From assembly GCA_035236585.1 (NCBI GenBank), contig CP141127.1:64461495-64525494 (forward strand): a DNA stretch of 64,000 bases, given 5' to 3'. Source of the DNA: Warburgia ugandensis (taxonomy: Eukaryota > Streptophyta > Magnoliopsida > Canellales > Canellaceae). The notes below the pieces were generated by a model. The model was not told where the DNA came from, searched no databases, and saw nothing but the letters and a program-made list of their open reading frames with translations. A program made the position numbers and the translations under genes. Shown here one piece after another: positions 1-22,415 of the stretch; within the stretch, counting starts at the first letter, position 1, and every line of letters starts with the position of its first letter.

Positions 1-1760
1 AAGAGATAACTTCGTATTTTCCATCAACTTGTGAGTTTCATTTGAAGAGATTTAGTAAGGAGTAGAGGAATACTTGTTTGAGGTTGATATCATCTATACC
101 ATTGATGACATAATATTTTTAAGACATCTTGTCAAAATGCTTTTCTAGTATTCATCTATATATGTTTTTGTCTCTTGACGGTATTCTCCAAGTGATATCC
201 ATCAATCTCTTGATCTACTTGTGAATCTTGGGACGAGCATTTTGTGACCTTTGCAATTGTTGTTTGAGATGCTTCTAATTCTATTTTGCACAAAGCATAA
301 ATTTCTACGATTTTTTTATCCCATTTTGAAGGATGAACATCATCAATTGTGAACAACTTTTTGATATATGTTGTTGAAGGAATGTAAAATGCTTCTGGAG
401 GATCTAAAGTTTCTTCTACCATAAGTTCTTCATAAGGTTTTCTGTAAAAAGTATCTTGCATAAAAGCATCAAGAATGATGTCTAGGTTTGACTTAAGAAA
501 TTTTGAAGAAGTTTCTGAGATGGAGGTTTCTAGGAAGAGTTCAAGAATTGGACATGTGGGTTTAGAGAGATTTTTGAGAAAGCTTTCAATGGGAATATGG
601 TTTTCAAGAGGAAACATTCTTGTTGGTTAAGGTTTTAAAGCACCTACAATGGGATTAGGAGAGTTTGGTGGAGATGATGATAGAATAGATAATTTTTCTT
701 TATTTTTGTGGATTTGGCCTAAGAACAGGTTTATGCATTTTGTGAAAATATCTTTTATGAAAAGGTTGAAAGCACCTTGTACTCCTTGCAAAGGCTACAG
801 TTTGGGAGGTTGGCATTTTTGTGGAGAGGAAAATTTGGTTCATTGGAGAGGTTGTAGCATGTACGTATAGCCTAATTGGATAGTGGATGGGGGAGAGAGG
901 TTATTGGGAGGTAGGATAGATTTTTAGTGGTAGAATGAAGATTGAGTCATTTGGTAGCTGAGATCCTTCTTTTTTCTGGGATGATTCAATAGATCTAAGG
1001 TGAGTTTGTAAGAACCTTTTTTTTTTTTTGCCTCTTTCTTACAGAAGAATGTATTTCCAAGAGAGAAATCTTTGATTGATGTGTCTATGGTGTATAATTC
1101 TTTTGAAAAGCTTCTATCTTTCCTCTTAATTTAAGAATAAGAGTGTCAATGAAAGATAGCTTCTGAGTGATAGTAGTAGATAAAGTCTTTTAAATTTTTA
1201 TGATTTCTTGAAGGGCTTTGTTCTATGCTCTTGTATTTTCTGCTTGCTAACTTAGAGCTATTTCTGTTGTTGAGAATTTCTTTGGATATCCTTCTCCATT
1301 TTCTTCTATAGAATTTGTTATTTTTCAATGATGAGTTGTGTTCTGCGGTAGATAATCAAACTTTGAGAATGCGAAAATTTTTGCTGAAAAGTCATCATAT
1401 TAATTTTTGGGGCTTTTTGATGGTTGTGAGTTCTTTGGTTTCTAGATTTGAGAAGGTTTTGGTAATAGTTTTGGTTGATGAGGATTTTCTAGATTATCAA
1501 TAAGGGACAATACCATTTGATAATATTTGGGTAGAGGTGTGTGAGGTTTAAAAGGTAAATTTGTGGGTAGAAGATGGTTTTGATGAGGTCTACTTTGAGA
1601 AGTTTTTTGGCAGGAGTGTCTTAGTAGAGATAGATGACATAGTAATCAAATTTACATGATGGTTCTCCAAGAGTTACAAAGGTTGGATCACATGACTAAT
1701 ATCTTTCTTTGAGTTTTTGCTAGAAAGCTTCTTTTTTCTCCCTTCATATTCTGTTGGATC
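1..1760 (-). mobile_element. Unplaced decayed coding remnant, possibly retroelement or pararetrovirus-like
   Basis: The longest open stretch on the minus strand is 156-617 (153 codons, ATG at 617). Its product is acidic to neutral, has no membrane segment, and contains no domain I recognise. Further minus-strand stretches up to about 1760 have the Lys/Ser/Pro-rich composition of degraded coding DNA, including a Lys/Arg-rich piece at 1146-1328. The general style (a coiled-coil-like Gln/Lys region, then a Pro/Ser linker, then a short acidic domain) reminds me of gag-like regions of plant retroelements or caulimovirid-like fossils. That is an impression, not a match. No LTR, primer site or reverse transcriptase is visible nearby. 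If it is such a fossil, it is broken in several places. A diverged host gene exon cannot be excluded. Confidence 0.25.
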
Positions 1761-2560
1761 AAGTGGTTCTTCTTAACATTCTTGACAATCACATATATTT
1801 AACCATATGTGTATTGTTTCTAAATCTTTGCTTTGGAAGATTGATTTTCCTCCATTGTTAAAGGATATAATGGGAATATGATCATGAGTTTATGATCCTA
1901 TTTCCATTGTATCCTAGGTGAAAGACTCCTTATTACACCAAGCCCAAAGTGCTCCTAGGCACCCAACTCTCTCAAAGAAGCTACGTAGAAGTCAACATGC
2001 ACGGCCAGCTCCGTGCTTAGCTAAACACACATTTGACATCTACGTACAAGTTCGATCTTTTGTTCTTAATCTTAGCTTTTTTTTTTGTCTCTTTTTGTGT
2101 TTTGTCTTTCTTTGTTTTTATTTTTTATTTTGAGAGATGTAGGCACACATAATCTTGAACCTTGGTCAACCAGGCGAAAGACTTCTCCTTGAGCCACTCT
2201 CGATTTTGTCTTTACTAGGATGTTTTTATACCTTTGATCCATATAGCCTTATAAGCGTTACCAACGAATATCAATTATTGATTTTCAATATAGTATTTAT
2301 CTTTTTGATGAAATATCCATTTATCATGAGACCAAAATCACGTGGCTTTCTAGTTAATTCTCTTCAACTCTAATGGTAATTATCAATAACGATTAGGTTT
2401 GAGAGTCCTACAAGATGTGAGACAAGTTACCGTACAGTTCTCCATTTTTATATGATGGACCCACTTTTAGTTAATCATATCCATTCATCTAATTTCTCTT
2501 ACCCTTAGTATCCGTACCTGAACGATTCTGCCACCAAAAACTTTGCCTTTAGGCCTATTA
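1761..2560. other. Intergenic DNA upstream of RPT2, nothing recognised
   Basis: AT-rich sequence with short open frames only. I see no conserved protein, RNA gene or terminal repeat. The stretch leads directly into the RPT2 promoter region. Confidence 0.5.
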
Positions 2561-2567
2561 GACAATG

Positions 2568-2573
2568 CACGTG
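2568..2573 (+). promoter_or_regulatory. G-box (CACGTG) upstream of RPT2
   Basis: A perfect palindromic CACGTG core inside GCACGTGA lies about 310 bases before the RPT2 start codon. This is the plant G-box bound by bZIP and bHLH factors. A single hexamer arises often by chance, so its role is an inference. The last 80 bases before the ATG are C-rich and T-rich, as is common in plant 5' leaders, but I cannot place the transcription start or a convincing TATA box. Confidence 0.3.
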
Positions 2574-2880
2574 ACAGTATGACAAAAGAACATTTTTTTA
2601 GATTTTAAACTTGTCTAATTCGCAATGTTTTAGGAGTACCAGTCATCCGCAGTTAAAGAAATCAACGGATCAGATCAATAAAAGATCGGTCCACAGTGGC
2701 AAGCTTTTCTATCGGCGTGCGCCGCGCCCCGAAGTTCTTATTTCTAAGATTTTCCCTTCTTTTAACATTTTGCTAACTTCAAAAATCCTCCATCAAATCC
2801 CCTTGAAATAAAACGCCTCACGCAAACCCCATCTCAAAGCCTACCCACCTCCTCCTTTCTCACCTCTACGGCATCCCAAA

Positions 2881-11961
<9,081 letters not shown>

Positions 11962-12310
11962 TAGCGGCAGCGCCAAGGGTCACATGTATGCTTTGGTTTT
12001 CTGGATTACCTTCCAGTGTAATCTGCATTTTAACTTTTGTGTTATCTATTTCTTTGTCCTATAAAAATATTTCTTGCTTTTATTGATTTAGTTTGGCCAC
12101 TGATCATGTGTTAGTGTTAAATGAGACAAATTTTTTATTTTTCATATTTTTAAGCTAAAGCATGAGATACAGTAAGGGAAGATTGGAATTATATGTTTCT
12201 GTGTCTTTTTTTGTAATATTTTTAACCAGCTTCTAAGGTTTTCGTTTTCTTGATAAAACATATGTTGTTTGCACTTGGCAAAAAAATTCATAGAATGCTC
12301 TAGTATATGA
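11962..12310 (+). other. RPT2 3' untranslated region and downstream flank
   Basis: T-rich sequence after the TAG stop. A-rich words such as TATAAAAATATT near 12060 could serve as polyadenylation signals, but plant signals are too loose to fix the end of the transcript. Nothing else is recognised. Confidence 0.5.
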
Positions 12311-12317
12311 TACAAAC

Positions 12318-12632
12318 GGTTGTATCACAACTGTATCATAGGATTTCTTAAAAATGAAAAGCGGGCCTACTTTTTTCTTTTTTTAGTGATCCAAGACACT
12401 CATCTGATTCACTCCATTTCATAGGTACCAAATCTAATGATGCCTCTAGATCCTCTATTTTTTGAGCTTTTAAAACAAAAATAAACAATAAATTTGTGTT
12501 TTGAAGGTTTGCTGTGTTACACTATCTATTTTTTTGGGCGAATTAGATGAACATCTTGAATTGTTGAAAAAACATGAAAAATTAGGCTCACTTTTATTTT
12601 TATGAACGCATATGATACAACTGCGTGTCACT
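12318..12632. mobile_element. MITE 1, inverted-repeat element downstream of RPT2
   Basis: About 50 bases on the left (12322-12372, with CTGTATCATAGG and GCGGGCCTAC) pair as an inverted repeat with 12583-12632 on the right (AGGCTCACTT and TGATACAACTGC). No coding capacity, about 315 bp. The inner part resembles the inner part of MITE 2, so both belong to one family. The GGGCC word after an A/T-rich terminal block could fit a Mutator-type or hAT-type MITE. I could not find a convincing target duplication. Confidence 0.5.
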
Positions 12633-12810
12633 CTCTCTATATATATTTTTGGACATGTGTAATGTGCGTGCCATCTTAATAGTAGGTTTAATAAGCTACA
12701 AAAATCCCTAATGATAAAAGTGTAACGAGCAACCATTGACTCCTTTTACTTTTCCCTTTCCCTTTCCTTTAATGTGTGACCAGAAGTCTCTCTCTCTCAT
12801 GTATTGATAT

Positions 12811-13162
12811 GTAACGAAGAAAAATGATTTTTGGGCACACATTTTTCTATTTTTTATTGATTCAAGTCATTCATCTGATTTGACCTTAATCAAATGTCAC
12901 TAATACCAAAATTCATTTCTAATGGAAATATCTAAGGCTTTCATTTCAAGACCTCTTATAATCATATAGTGAAGGGCGTAAGACAGAAAAAACCCTCTTA
13001 CCATCTATTTTATGATTACAAAATGCCCAAAAATGACGACCTTAGAAATTTTCAATAGATGTGAATGTTGGTACTAAGACATCTCATTGAAACATAATCA
13101 CAACAACTTCCATCAATTAAAAATAGAAAAATATAGGCCCAAACATCATTTTTCTTTGATAC
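12811..13162. mobile_element. MITE 2, inverted-repeat element
   Basis: 12811-12860 (GAAGAAAAATGATTTTTGGG then TTTTTCTATTTTTTATTGA) pairs with the inverse of 13111-13162 (ATCAATTAAAAATAGAAAAA then CATTTTTCTTTG), about 80 percent by eye. No open frame, about 350 bp. It shares the block GTCATTCATCTGATT with MITE 1 (there CACTCATCTGATT). Confidence 0.6.
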
Positions 13163-13194
13163 AAACCAAATAGGATAGCTACCTATGTATGAAA

Positions 13195-13198
<4 letters not shown>

Positions 13199-13249
<51 letters not shown>
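13199..13249 (+). repeat. (CT)n microsatellite
   Basis: About 25 uninterrupted CT units just right of MITE 2. Confidence 0.97.
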
Positions 13250-13967
13250 GATGTGCGTAGATGATCAAGCAAAATGGTTTGGATCCACACGAAGAAATAT
13301 GTATAATCAGAACTATTGGCATTCTTACTAAGCAATAAACAACTCATATGACCTTGTTTTATGTAGGATGTATACCACGAGAAACATAAACACTAATAAA
13401 GTCAACATTTTATCTTTGCCAGTAGGAATAGGAAACAAATTTTAGACAATCATCTAACCAAGTTAAAATCAGTTGCTGCGGAACGAACTTGATGTGGTCT
13501 GTCAGATTAATGGATCAAATACTGTCTATGTTTCATGTCAGCCACAACAATAACAACCGTAAAAACGATGAAAAAGCTGATGTTTTGGGGAAGATAAATG
13601 AATGATCTCCACCATTGAAGTTGTAGATCACCCATATGCGATCTACAGCTATAAGGTTCTAGCCTCACACCCAATGACATCCCAAATAGCAGGATATAGG
13701 ACAAAAAGGAATTAATAGCTTGAATTCGAGCACTTTGCTAAGTTGGTTACATGGTGACTTGGGTTTTTAGAAATAGATTTTATAAAACCGCTTTTGGAAA
13801 TGTCCGGGTACCCTTGAATTAAAAAAAAAAAAAAACACTTTTGAAAAGATAAAAGCATCAGATACTTATTTTCTAAAAATCACTTATTCAAAATCTAGGT
13901 GTCTCTAACAGAAAACTTCTCATATATTCAAGTAAGATATACAATAAGAGCACATTCCAAGATCCTG
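13250..13967. other. Unassigned intergenic DNA
   Basis: Short open frames only and an A15-type run at about 13821. Nothing recognised. Confidence 0.5.
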
Positions 13968-16650
13968 TGTCACAACCATAAATCAACTAATAATCCCATA
14001 AAAATTCTACACACATAATAATCAATGTTATTACATGTTTATCAACAATAAACTTAATTAATATTTAATGTCCAAATTCCGCTAATGAAATAAAATCAAA
14101 GTCACTCCACCATATGTTTATTAATACCTCTAATCTTTTTCTACTCCTGTATCATCTAATCTATATAAAAATCTAAAATCCTCGCTAGAAAAATGTTGTA
14201 GGGGTGAGTACGAGTACTTAATGGATAAAATCCCTAAACCATGTTTGAAAACCTTGGTATTTAAGTGTCATACCATAAACAATGAATCATGGAACTATAC
14301 CAACTATAACAATTCTAAACATATAGCATATAGTTTATTAGTCATAGATAATTTCTCAAAAGTGAATTAACATATCAAATAAGCTCACATATTCAAGTAA
14401 CTGACAACACAGATCATAATAGTAGCATCCCACTAAAAGCCACATAGACAATGGTCTAAACCCTCGAGGATGACCAACATGCATATCATACCCAAAGCTC
14501 ATAGGTGGTTACTATACATGTAGTGGAAAACATCACCGATTTATGCTCGTCTATGGATACCAATAGACTACACTACTCTCATGGGGAGGAGGATCAGATC
14601 AGAAGTAGTTTGCCCTTGATACATACTTCCCTAAAGGGGCTATAACTCGGTAGGCATCCTATTTGGAGGTCAGGGGCTAATCTGGACCCTCTCAGCATAG
14701 GCATGTCATAACTATCCCTCCTATTATTAACTTTAGTCACCAAAATAGCTCAGCATCTTAGTACCATATCTAATATCTTACCAACATAGGGTCCACATAA
14801 GAGCATATATCACAAAAGTCACTTATGCAGGGTCCACAAAATAAGCGTCATATAGCATGGGCATGATCATTCAAATATCATCATATCATATAACATAGGA
14901 CAAATCAAGCCACCAAAAATATCCAATCACGTTAGCTCATTATTGATTTTCATGCACATCATAAATACATCATATATGGTATCCCTAACTCATAAATCAC
15001 AAAGTCATGAGAATTGACAAATCAATTAACTTATGATAATCATGTCATACACTTCTTTGTTTAATACATAGCAATCTACAGCTAAAAGTCCAAATCTAAA
15101 TCCAAAACAATTATTCAAAGTTCTTACTTATTGCCACAACAAAATCAAATTGATTATGAGAGTCTTAAAACCTTCCAAAGGCAACATGTTGAATTTAATT
15201 CAACTTCATCATAAGTTTTTGTGCACCTTTCCAACTTTTGGAATCCATATGAGACATGTATGTCTAAGGTAGATTACATTATGAGTATGATAATTCCTGT
15301 TAGAGTGATTACATGTTAGGTGTTTCCTCTATCTTATTACTTTATTAATTCAGTGAATTTGTTAATTTTTTAATTTCTAAGGTTTATCATGTAGAATAAT
15401 AATATTGTTCCTAATTCAACATCTACTATTCAACTAGTACTAAGTAACTAGTAACAATGTCTAAATTTCTACCATTAGTTCGATGACCAAGAAAACTTGT
15501 TTTGAAAATTGTTTCTTCCATGTCATTCCTTATCAAATAAACTTCGTATCCATATGACTTTTTAACCATAGATGAAGTCTAGATTATATCCAGATCTCAA
15601 ATCTTTCTAGTTAACTTTCAGCAAGAAACTGCATCTAGTAGTCAGTAACCTACCCTACACATTGACCCTTTTCTTGTGTCAATTCTCATTCAAATTGTAC
15701 CAAAATTTAACTAAAATATCAACATTAGGTTTGGGACCTACCTTTAAAATTTTACTTAAAAGAATATAAGGTTTGATACCCAAACCATTGAGGGATGTGT
15801 CACATGGTTTTTAGCCAGTTAGTTAGAAGTGTACTTAGTAACTTACTAATTTTGTTTTGACCATTTCCTAAATCAAATTTTATCAAAAGTTCACCAAATT
15901 TTAAATGAAGTATTTATGACTTGTCTATTAAATGTAGTATAAATTTTGTGAAAAATATTAAATTTTAGTTTTTGAATCAGAGGGATATTTACCTATAGGT
16001 CTTTCATCTAGTAAGCATGGTTGGAAATGCCTTAATCACTATTTTTCCTTAATAAATCATTCATATTTTTAAGTACGGATATAATTGTATTGTTAAGGAT
16101 CAGGTTAGGAACACAATCATAAAATTTTCTCAAGAAAACACATTTGATAAGTATGCCAGCATGTGCAAAGATCCCATAGTGGTCAGATAGGTAGGCAATG
16201 AAACACAGTACATAGAAATATGATGAAAACATGAAGCTTTCCAACCAGAAATGATGAAAATTTCAATGATATAAAACTTACTTACAAACTAATAAATCAT
16301 ATGAAAACCACTACAAAATCCCCATCATAGCATTGTTTTCATCATAAGGGAAAAATAAGGTCATGAGTGCCATGAAAACAGAACATGGTCTTTTATGAAA
16401 CAATCATAGTTTTTGCTTGAAAATAATTTGAAAATCCTAGTCTAAGGGTTTAGCCATCCCCTACTTGGTTTCTCCTTTTTCCTTTCTTCTTTTTCTTCCT
16501 TCTCTTTCCTCTTTCCTCTTTTCCTTTTAGTTTCTTTTTCCTAGCTTGGTAGCTCCAAAGGTTTGGTCTTATTCTTCTCTTTTGGATATCTCTTGCTTAG
16601 TGCAACTAGGTTGTTTTCTCTTTTCCTTTCTATTCTAGGATGAGACGTCC
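13968..16650 (-). mobile_element. LTR-like non-coding remnant, possibly a gypsy (Tekay/Del-like) LTR
   Basis: About 2.7 kb without coding potential. Read on the minus strand it has the look of long chromovirus-type LTRs (blocks like TAACTCGGTAGGCATCC and CCCTCTCAGCATAGGC in the middle) and would end in GGTTGTGACA at 13968. I found no second copy in the window, no primer site that I would accept and no coding remnant, so the family is a guess. An old solo LTR is the simplest reading. Confidence 0.3.
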
Positions 16651-16652
16651 TT

Positions 16653-16676
16653 GATATATATATATATATATATATA
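16653..16676 (+). repeat. (AT)n microsatellite
   Basis: Twelve AT units. It marks the point where similarity of the B1 interior to the other B copies begins. Confidence 0.95.
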
Positions 16677-17599
<923 letters not shown>

Positions 17600-19886
17600 A
17601 GTCCACCTCTCCTTGAATGTCATTGGCTGGAGAAAATAGTGGTGGGCTGGGAGAAAAAGAAGGAGAAACCTATAGTGGATAAGAAAATCACAAAGGAATC
17701 TATGCCATCCACTTCAAGGCATGCTAATCCAATGGTGGAGAGATAATGAGCTATGAAAGATAGATCCTTGTGGATATTAACAAAATCTCATCTACTAAAG
17801 CTAGGGTAAAGATGATTTAATAGATAAGAAAGAAGTAGAAAAAAGCTACAAACCCTAGCCACCATTCAATCCATGAGAATTCAAGGAAAATAGTGAGGAA
17901 AGATCTTTACCATTAATTACCATCAAAAGGTCCACATTCATCCCTTACTTTCTAAACTTTACACACACACACACACACGGATTCTGCACCTCCTCCCCCA
18001 TATTTTTCCATTTTCCACATCTTCTTCTTTATTTTCTCCCTCTCTCTTCTATCTCTTTCCTTTATAGTCTATCTTCCTTCCCTTCTGCCCTTATCTCTTT
18101 TCTTCCTCATCTCCACTTCTTTCTCTTTTGAATTCCATGCCCCCTCCTAAGTTCTCCTTCCTTCCTTTCACTCTCTTCAAATCCTTACCATTTATCACTC
18201 CTCTCACCCTTATGATCATAGCCATAATTTCTAGGGCTTCTTTCTCTAAAAATACATAAATAAGGGTGAGGTGAATGGGAGTTCTATCTCTTACTTTCCC
18301 TAGACCTTAGGTTGCATTTTGGAGAAATAGAGGGAGAGAGATCACTCTCCCCAACTCTCCCTTAGATTTACACGTCCACATTCCTAGAGAAGAGGTAAGG
18401 GTCTTAACCACTAATCACATTTCCCTTCTTTACTTTCATTCTTCTTTCTCATTCCCCTTCTTATTTTTTGTCTTTTCATGCACCCACCTTCATTGCATTA
18501 CATGCACTAGATCCCTTCCATCCACTCTAAGTTGCAAACAACCCCCATAAGCAATTACATGCACTCCCTTTCATGCTTTCATTCACATGCCTCGTTCATT
18601 AGTCCTTGCATGCATATCCTTAACACCACCATCTTAACCTTAACACCCTTACTCACTTGAGATTTGTATGAATTCCCCTTTGCAGGCATTTACATGCATT
18701 TCATCCTTGGTGTTTTGCATTTCCATGTACCCACTTTAAAGGATTTACACTCATCAGATCTCCCTTGCATCTTCCACCCTTAAAAGTAGCACACATTAGC
18801 CTTTCTACTCCTTCCATCTTCATTCCATTACATGCATTCCACCATTTTCCTTTACACAACACCTTCTTTCCTAGACTTGACATCTCATTCTTCCAACCAT
18901 GTCCTACACACACCACTCTTTCTTGCCTCCACCATTCCATCTGCGTCCACTCTTTTACATGCAAACCACTTCCCACTTCATTCCATGCTTCTACTTTCAC
19001 TCTAAACTACTCCTCCTCCTTCATTAGACTTACATGCATTCTTCTTCTAAGTATTCTATTTTTCTTTTCTTTGGGATTCGGGAAGAATAAGGAAAAGGAA
19101 GAAGCCATGTACCACATCTATGGTAGCCAAGGATTCTTTTAGTCCTAGAGCATGGTTGAGGAGATTCAAATCCTTCCATAATGCCATTCAACATTCTTAG
19201 CTAAAGGCATCCTGTTGAGGAATATGAAGACTCCAAGTAAATACCTAGATCTTTCATCATCTCCTATGGCTAGAATTGGTGAGTCCTAAGCCAAGGTCCA
19301 TTAACTCCACTTTTCTTTTACTTTTTCTAGTTCTTCCTTTAGGTAAGGGTGCCTCTTTCTATGGCTAAGCCTGAAGTTGAACAACTCCTAATCTCCTCTT
19401 TGCTTTCCTCCTTAAAAGCTACCCGCTTTTATAGAGTATTTAGCTAAGGAGATGTTTTAAGGGTGGGGGTGTTTTAGGAAAAGTGTTATGTGGTTCTTTT
19501 CTATGGCTGCCCTAATACTACATTTCTAAGGATCATTGGATTGTGATTTGAACTTTGGGTACGTAGCACGTCGGGATATAGATGAGAAAAAGCTTGGTGG
19601 TAGATTTTAGTGTATTATGGGTTGCAAAGAAGTATACAACCTCTTATTAATGAAATAGTTGTTTTTCAATTCTTAATTAGTTTATTTCCTTACTTATTTC
19701 CTTTCTTACTTGATTTAGTTTAATGCTTAGAATCTTTTCCTTTCTTTTGATTGGCTAGGTTAAAGTAAAAATAACTAAAATTTTAATTAAAACTCCTTTT
19801 TAAGAGTCCTTGTGGGATCAAACCATATTTGTTGTATTTATACTCCAACACATCTATGTACTCATGGTACTAAATAAAGCACATTA
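17600..19886 (+). mobile_element. B1: family B LTR, plus strand
   Basis: Begins after a polypurine stretch (CAAGGAGTGAGAA) with TCCACCT...CATTGGCTGGAG, matching in inverse orientation the right end of the LTR at 58056. It ends near GCACATTA at 19886, matching the GGCACATCA end of the LTR at 33852. It contains a TATA-like ATAAATAAGG near 18256. Block order agrees with 33852-35656 reversed. Length about 2.29 kb, the fullest copy of this LTR in the window. No partner LTR lies upstream, so the element is truncated. Confidence 0.7.
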
Positions 19887-20904
19887 GTCCTCTTATAGTT
19901 TTCTCCCTTTTGGTTCTCCTATTTTGGTTAGGACTTGGTCTCCTTGTGTTCCTATCCTACCAAACTTGTAGGTTACTTACTTTCCAAGTCACCCCTTTAT
20001 AGATTTTTCTTTAATTGGTTTTCTAATTTTATTAGGTGTTTGAGTCCTGCAATGTTCCCTAATCCTTCATGCCTCAGCTAGGTGTTTAGGTTCATTATAT
20101 TTGGTCAAATGTCAATAAGATTTGTTGGTTTTTAACTTTACCAATGAGTACTACACTAGTTAGGACTCTTGGATTGCTTTGGACTTTGTGGGCTTTGGGC
20201 TGCCTTAGATGGATTGACTTTCTATGGGAAAACACATCCAAGCAAGCTTATACAGTCTAGCCTAATTAATTTTCTAACTTGTGCCTCAATCCTAATATTC
20301 TAATCCATGCATGTTCCGCTTCTTGTATTTTATATTTCGGCCCCGCATTCACTCAACTCTTAATTCCACGCTACAAACTCTCCTAATGCACTTAGGACTC
20401 TCATTTTCCTAAACTAATTATATATGAAATCATCCATCATAAACCATCTAAATTTAAATTATTTTACTTCTTTCCTTCTCCTACATATAAGACACCTCTT
20501 CTAGGTTCCCTTATTATTTTATGCTTCATGCCTAAGTGGGCCATGCCCTCTAACCAATCATACACTCCCAATCCTTGCCTAGTTAGGTGATTCTTTAAGT
20601 TATAAACCTAGCCCTTCATCTCTCTTAAGGCTCATCATCTCATTCTCTAACTCACTCACTTCCTAGTAATCATGCTTTTTTGCATAAGTTATCCTTTTAT
20701 CAGACAATCCGACTTGAAATAGGACTCTTACACATTTTTCTATTATGAGCCATTGAGTTGTCCTAATTGCTCTAGCTTTTCATGGCCAAAACATCCTAGT
20801 ATCACTTGTTTCCTAGCCTATTTGGGTTTATCATATTAGGCTATCATTTAAGTGTCTTAACCCCTCTTAACTAGTTCACTTTAAAATCCTAGTCCCTCTA
20901 GGAT
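19887..20904. other. Unassigned sequence between LTR B1 and repeat C
   Basis: CT-rich and AT-rich, no long open frame, and no second copy seen in the window. It may be the 5' part of repeat C missing from the other copy. Confidence 0.4.
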
Positions 20905-22330
20905 TCTTATGAGATCTTAACATATGTGCTGGGGCTATCTTGTTTAAACCTGTACGACTAAAGAGAAACATCCTATGCTAGTCTATGATTGTCTAAACCA
21001 ATTGTGCTCTATAATTTCAAGTTTTTATGGTTGTCTCTCCTAAAATGCATCTTCTTCGATTTGCTCCCAATCCTCTATCTCAATGAAATCCATCATCTAA
21101 TGCTATCACTAATCTTACATGCTCTGAGTAATTCTATCCCACCCTTCCATGCCTCACTTCACTCAAGAATTTATACTTAGGATCTCATCGATCCATTTAA
21201 AGATTTAAGATGTGCAACTTTGTCTAGGTTTGGGCACTTCATTTCTCATCATGTGATCATTACCTCACCCTCACTCTCTCATTAGTTCTCATGTCCTTAG
21301 GATAACTCGTCCTAGCCATCAAATCTTCTATCATTGTGAACAAGCTTAACCTATCTAAATAAGCATTCCTTTTTGCCTAAATTTTTCCTAAAATAATGTC
21401 AAAACAACTATGTGGTGTTTTGAACTCTTGACCTTAGTCTCTCCTATACTTAATATTATCACGTTAGGAACTTAAGTTCATTTATATAACCATAAAATTC
21501 AACATATTTATTAAGGTATAACTCATGATGTTACTAGTTAAGTGCCTTGTCTCACAACCAAGATGTTGGGGGTTCGAATCCACTTATCATTAAAAAAAGA
21601 GAAAAACATCAATGGCTTAGGCTTTATGGTTTAATGGCCTTAGATCATTTGATTATTAAAATTAGAACCACAAGTAGCATGGCTTTGATGCCCCTTGCTA
21701 AATTAATGGACTTGATCAACGACTCTTACTTTACATACTTGTATATGTAAGCCCAAAGGGATGGCAATGTTGTTTTCAATTACATCAGCTCTTATATTTT
21801 TTTGGAGTCCCAATAACATTACATGCTCAAAGAAGAGAGGAAGGACTACACATCCTTTTTTCCATGCATAGTATAAATTTTCTTTTCTTGCAAATCTAAG
21901 CCATTCATCATGTTTACAATACAAAAAATAGGTGATCTATGAGAAACCATTGCAGTTGGACAATCCTAACCACTTGTTTTAGATTTTTGAAAACCAAACA
22001 AATATGGATGGCTTTGATTTTTGACCTAAAGAAACATAGGCCAAAAACATCTGATGGGCATCAAATTTGACATCTAGCCCAAGTCATTCCTCACCTACTG
22101 AGTGGGTTAAACAATTGAGTAAGTTAACTTAGTAGACATTTCAACAAATGACCAATAAGACAAATTAACTAGCTCCATTTTCTTGCATGGCATATAAGAG
22201 ATGCTAATTTGAACTATAATCAAACTTTCTTTAGATCCTAAGCAAATGCAAATTTTTTTCTTCAAAAAATACATAAAATTTTATTAGTATCAAACAACTA
22301 AGTTGTAAAATACAAATAATATGCTTGGTC
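20905..22330 (+). repeat. Mid-repetitive sequence C, copy 1
   Basis: About 1.4 kb that reappears in the same orientation at 53885-55195, with blocks such as TTGTCTAAACCAATTGTGCT, CAAGATGTTGGGGGTTCG and ACATGCTCAAAGAAGAGAGG. There is no open frame of note and no terminal repeat. Similarity stops at AATAATATGC on the right. It contains a tRNA-like block at 21528-21590. The class is unknown; a large non-autonomous element or LINE-related piece is possible. Confidence 0.6.
21528..21590 (+). repeat. tRNA-like block with perfect B box inside repeat C
   Basis: TTAAGTGCC resembles an A box, and GGTTCGAATCC at 21571-21581 is a perfect RNA polymerase III B box about 30 bases on, followed by an A-rich tract. 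The second C copy has the block at about 54540-54600 with GATTCAAATCC. No cloverleaf can be drawn, so it is not a working tRNA gene. Confidence 0.5.
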
Positions 22331-22415
22331 AGTTAATAATATACTTGTAAGAATGACATACCAAATCAATGTTGATAAGATGCATAACCTCTACCATTGT
22401 AATGTTGACCATTAG

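Noticed and set aside
21528-21590. A tRNA gene
   Set aside because: A and B box-like words are present but no acceptor stem or anticodon arm can be formed.
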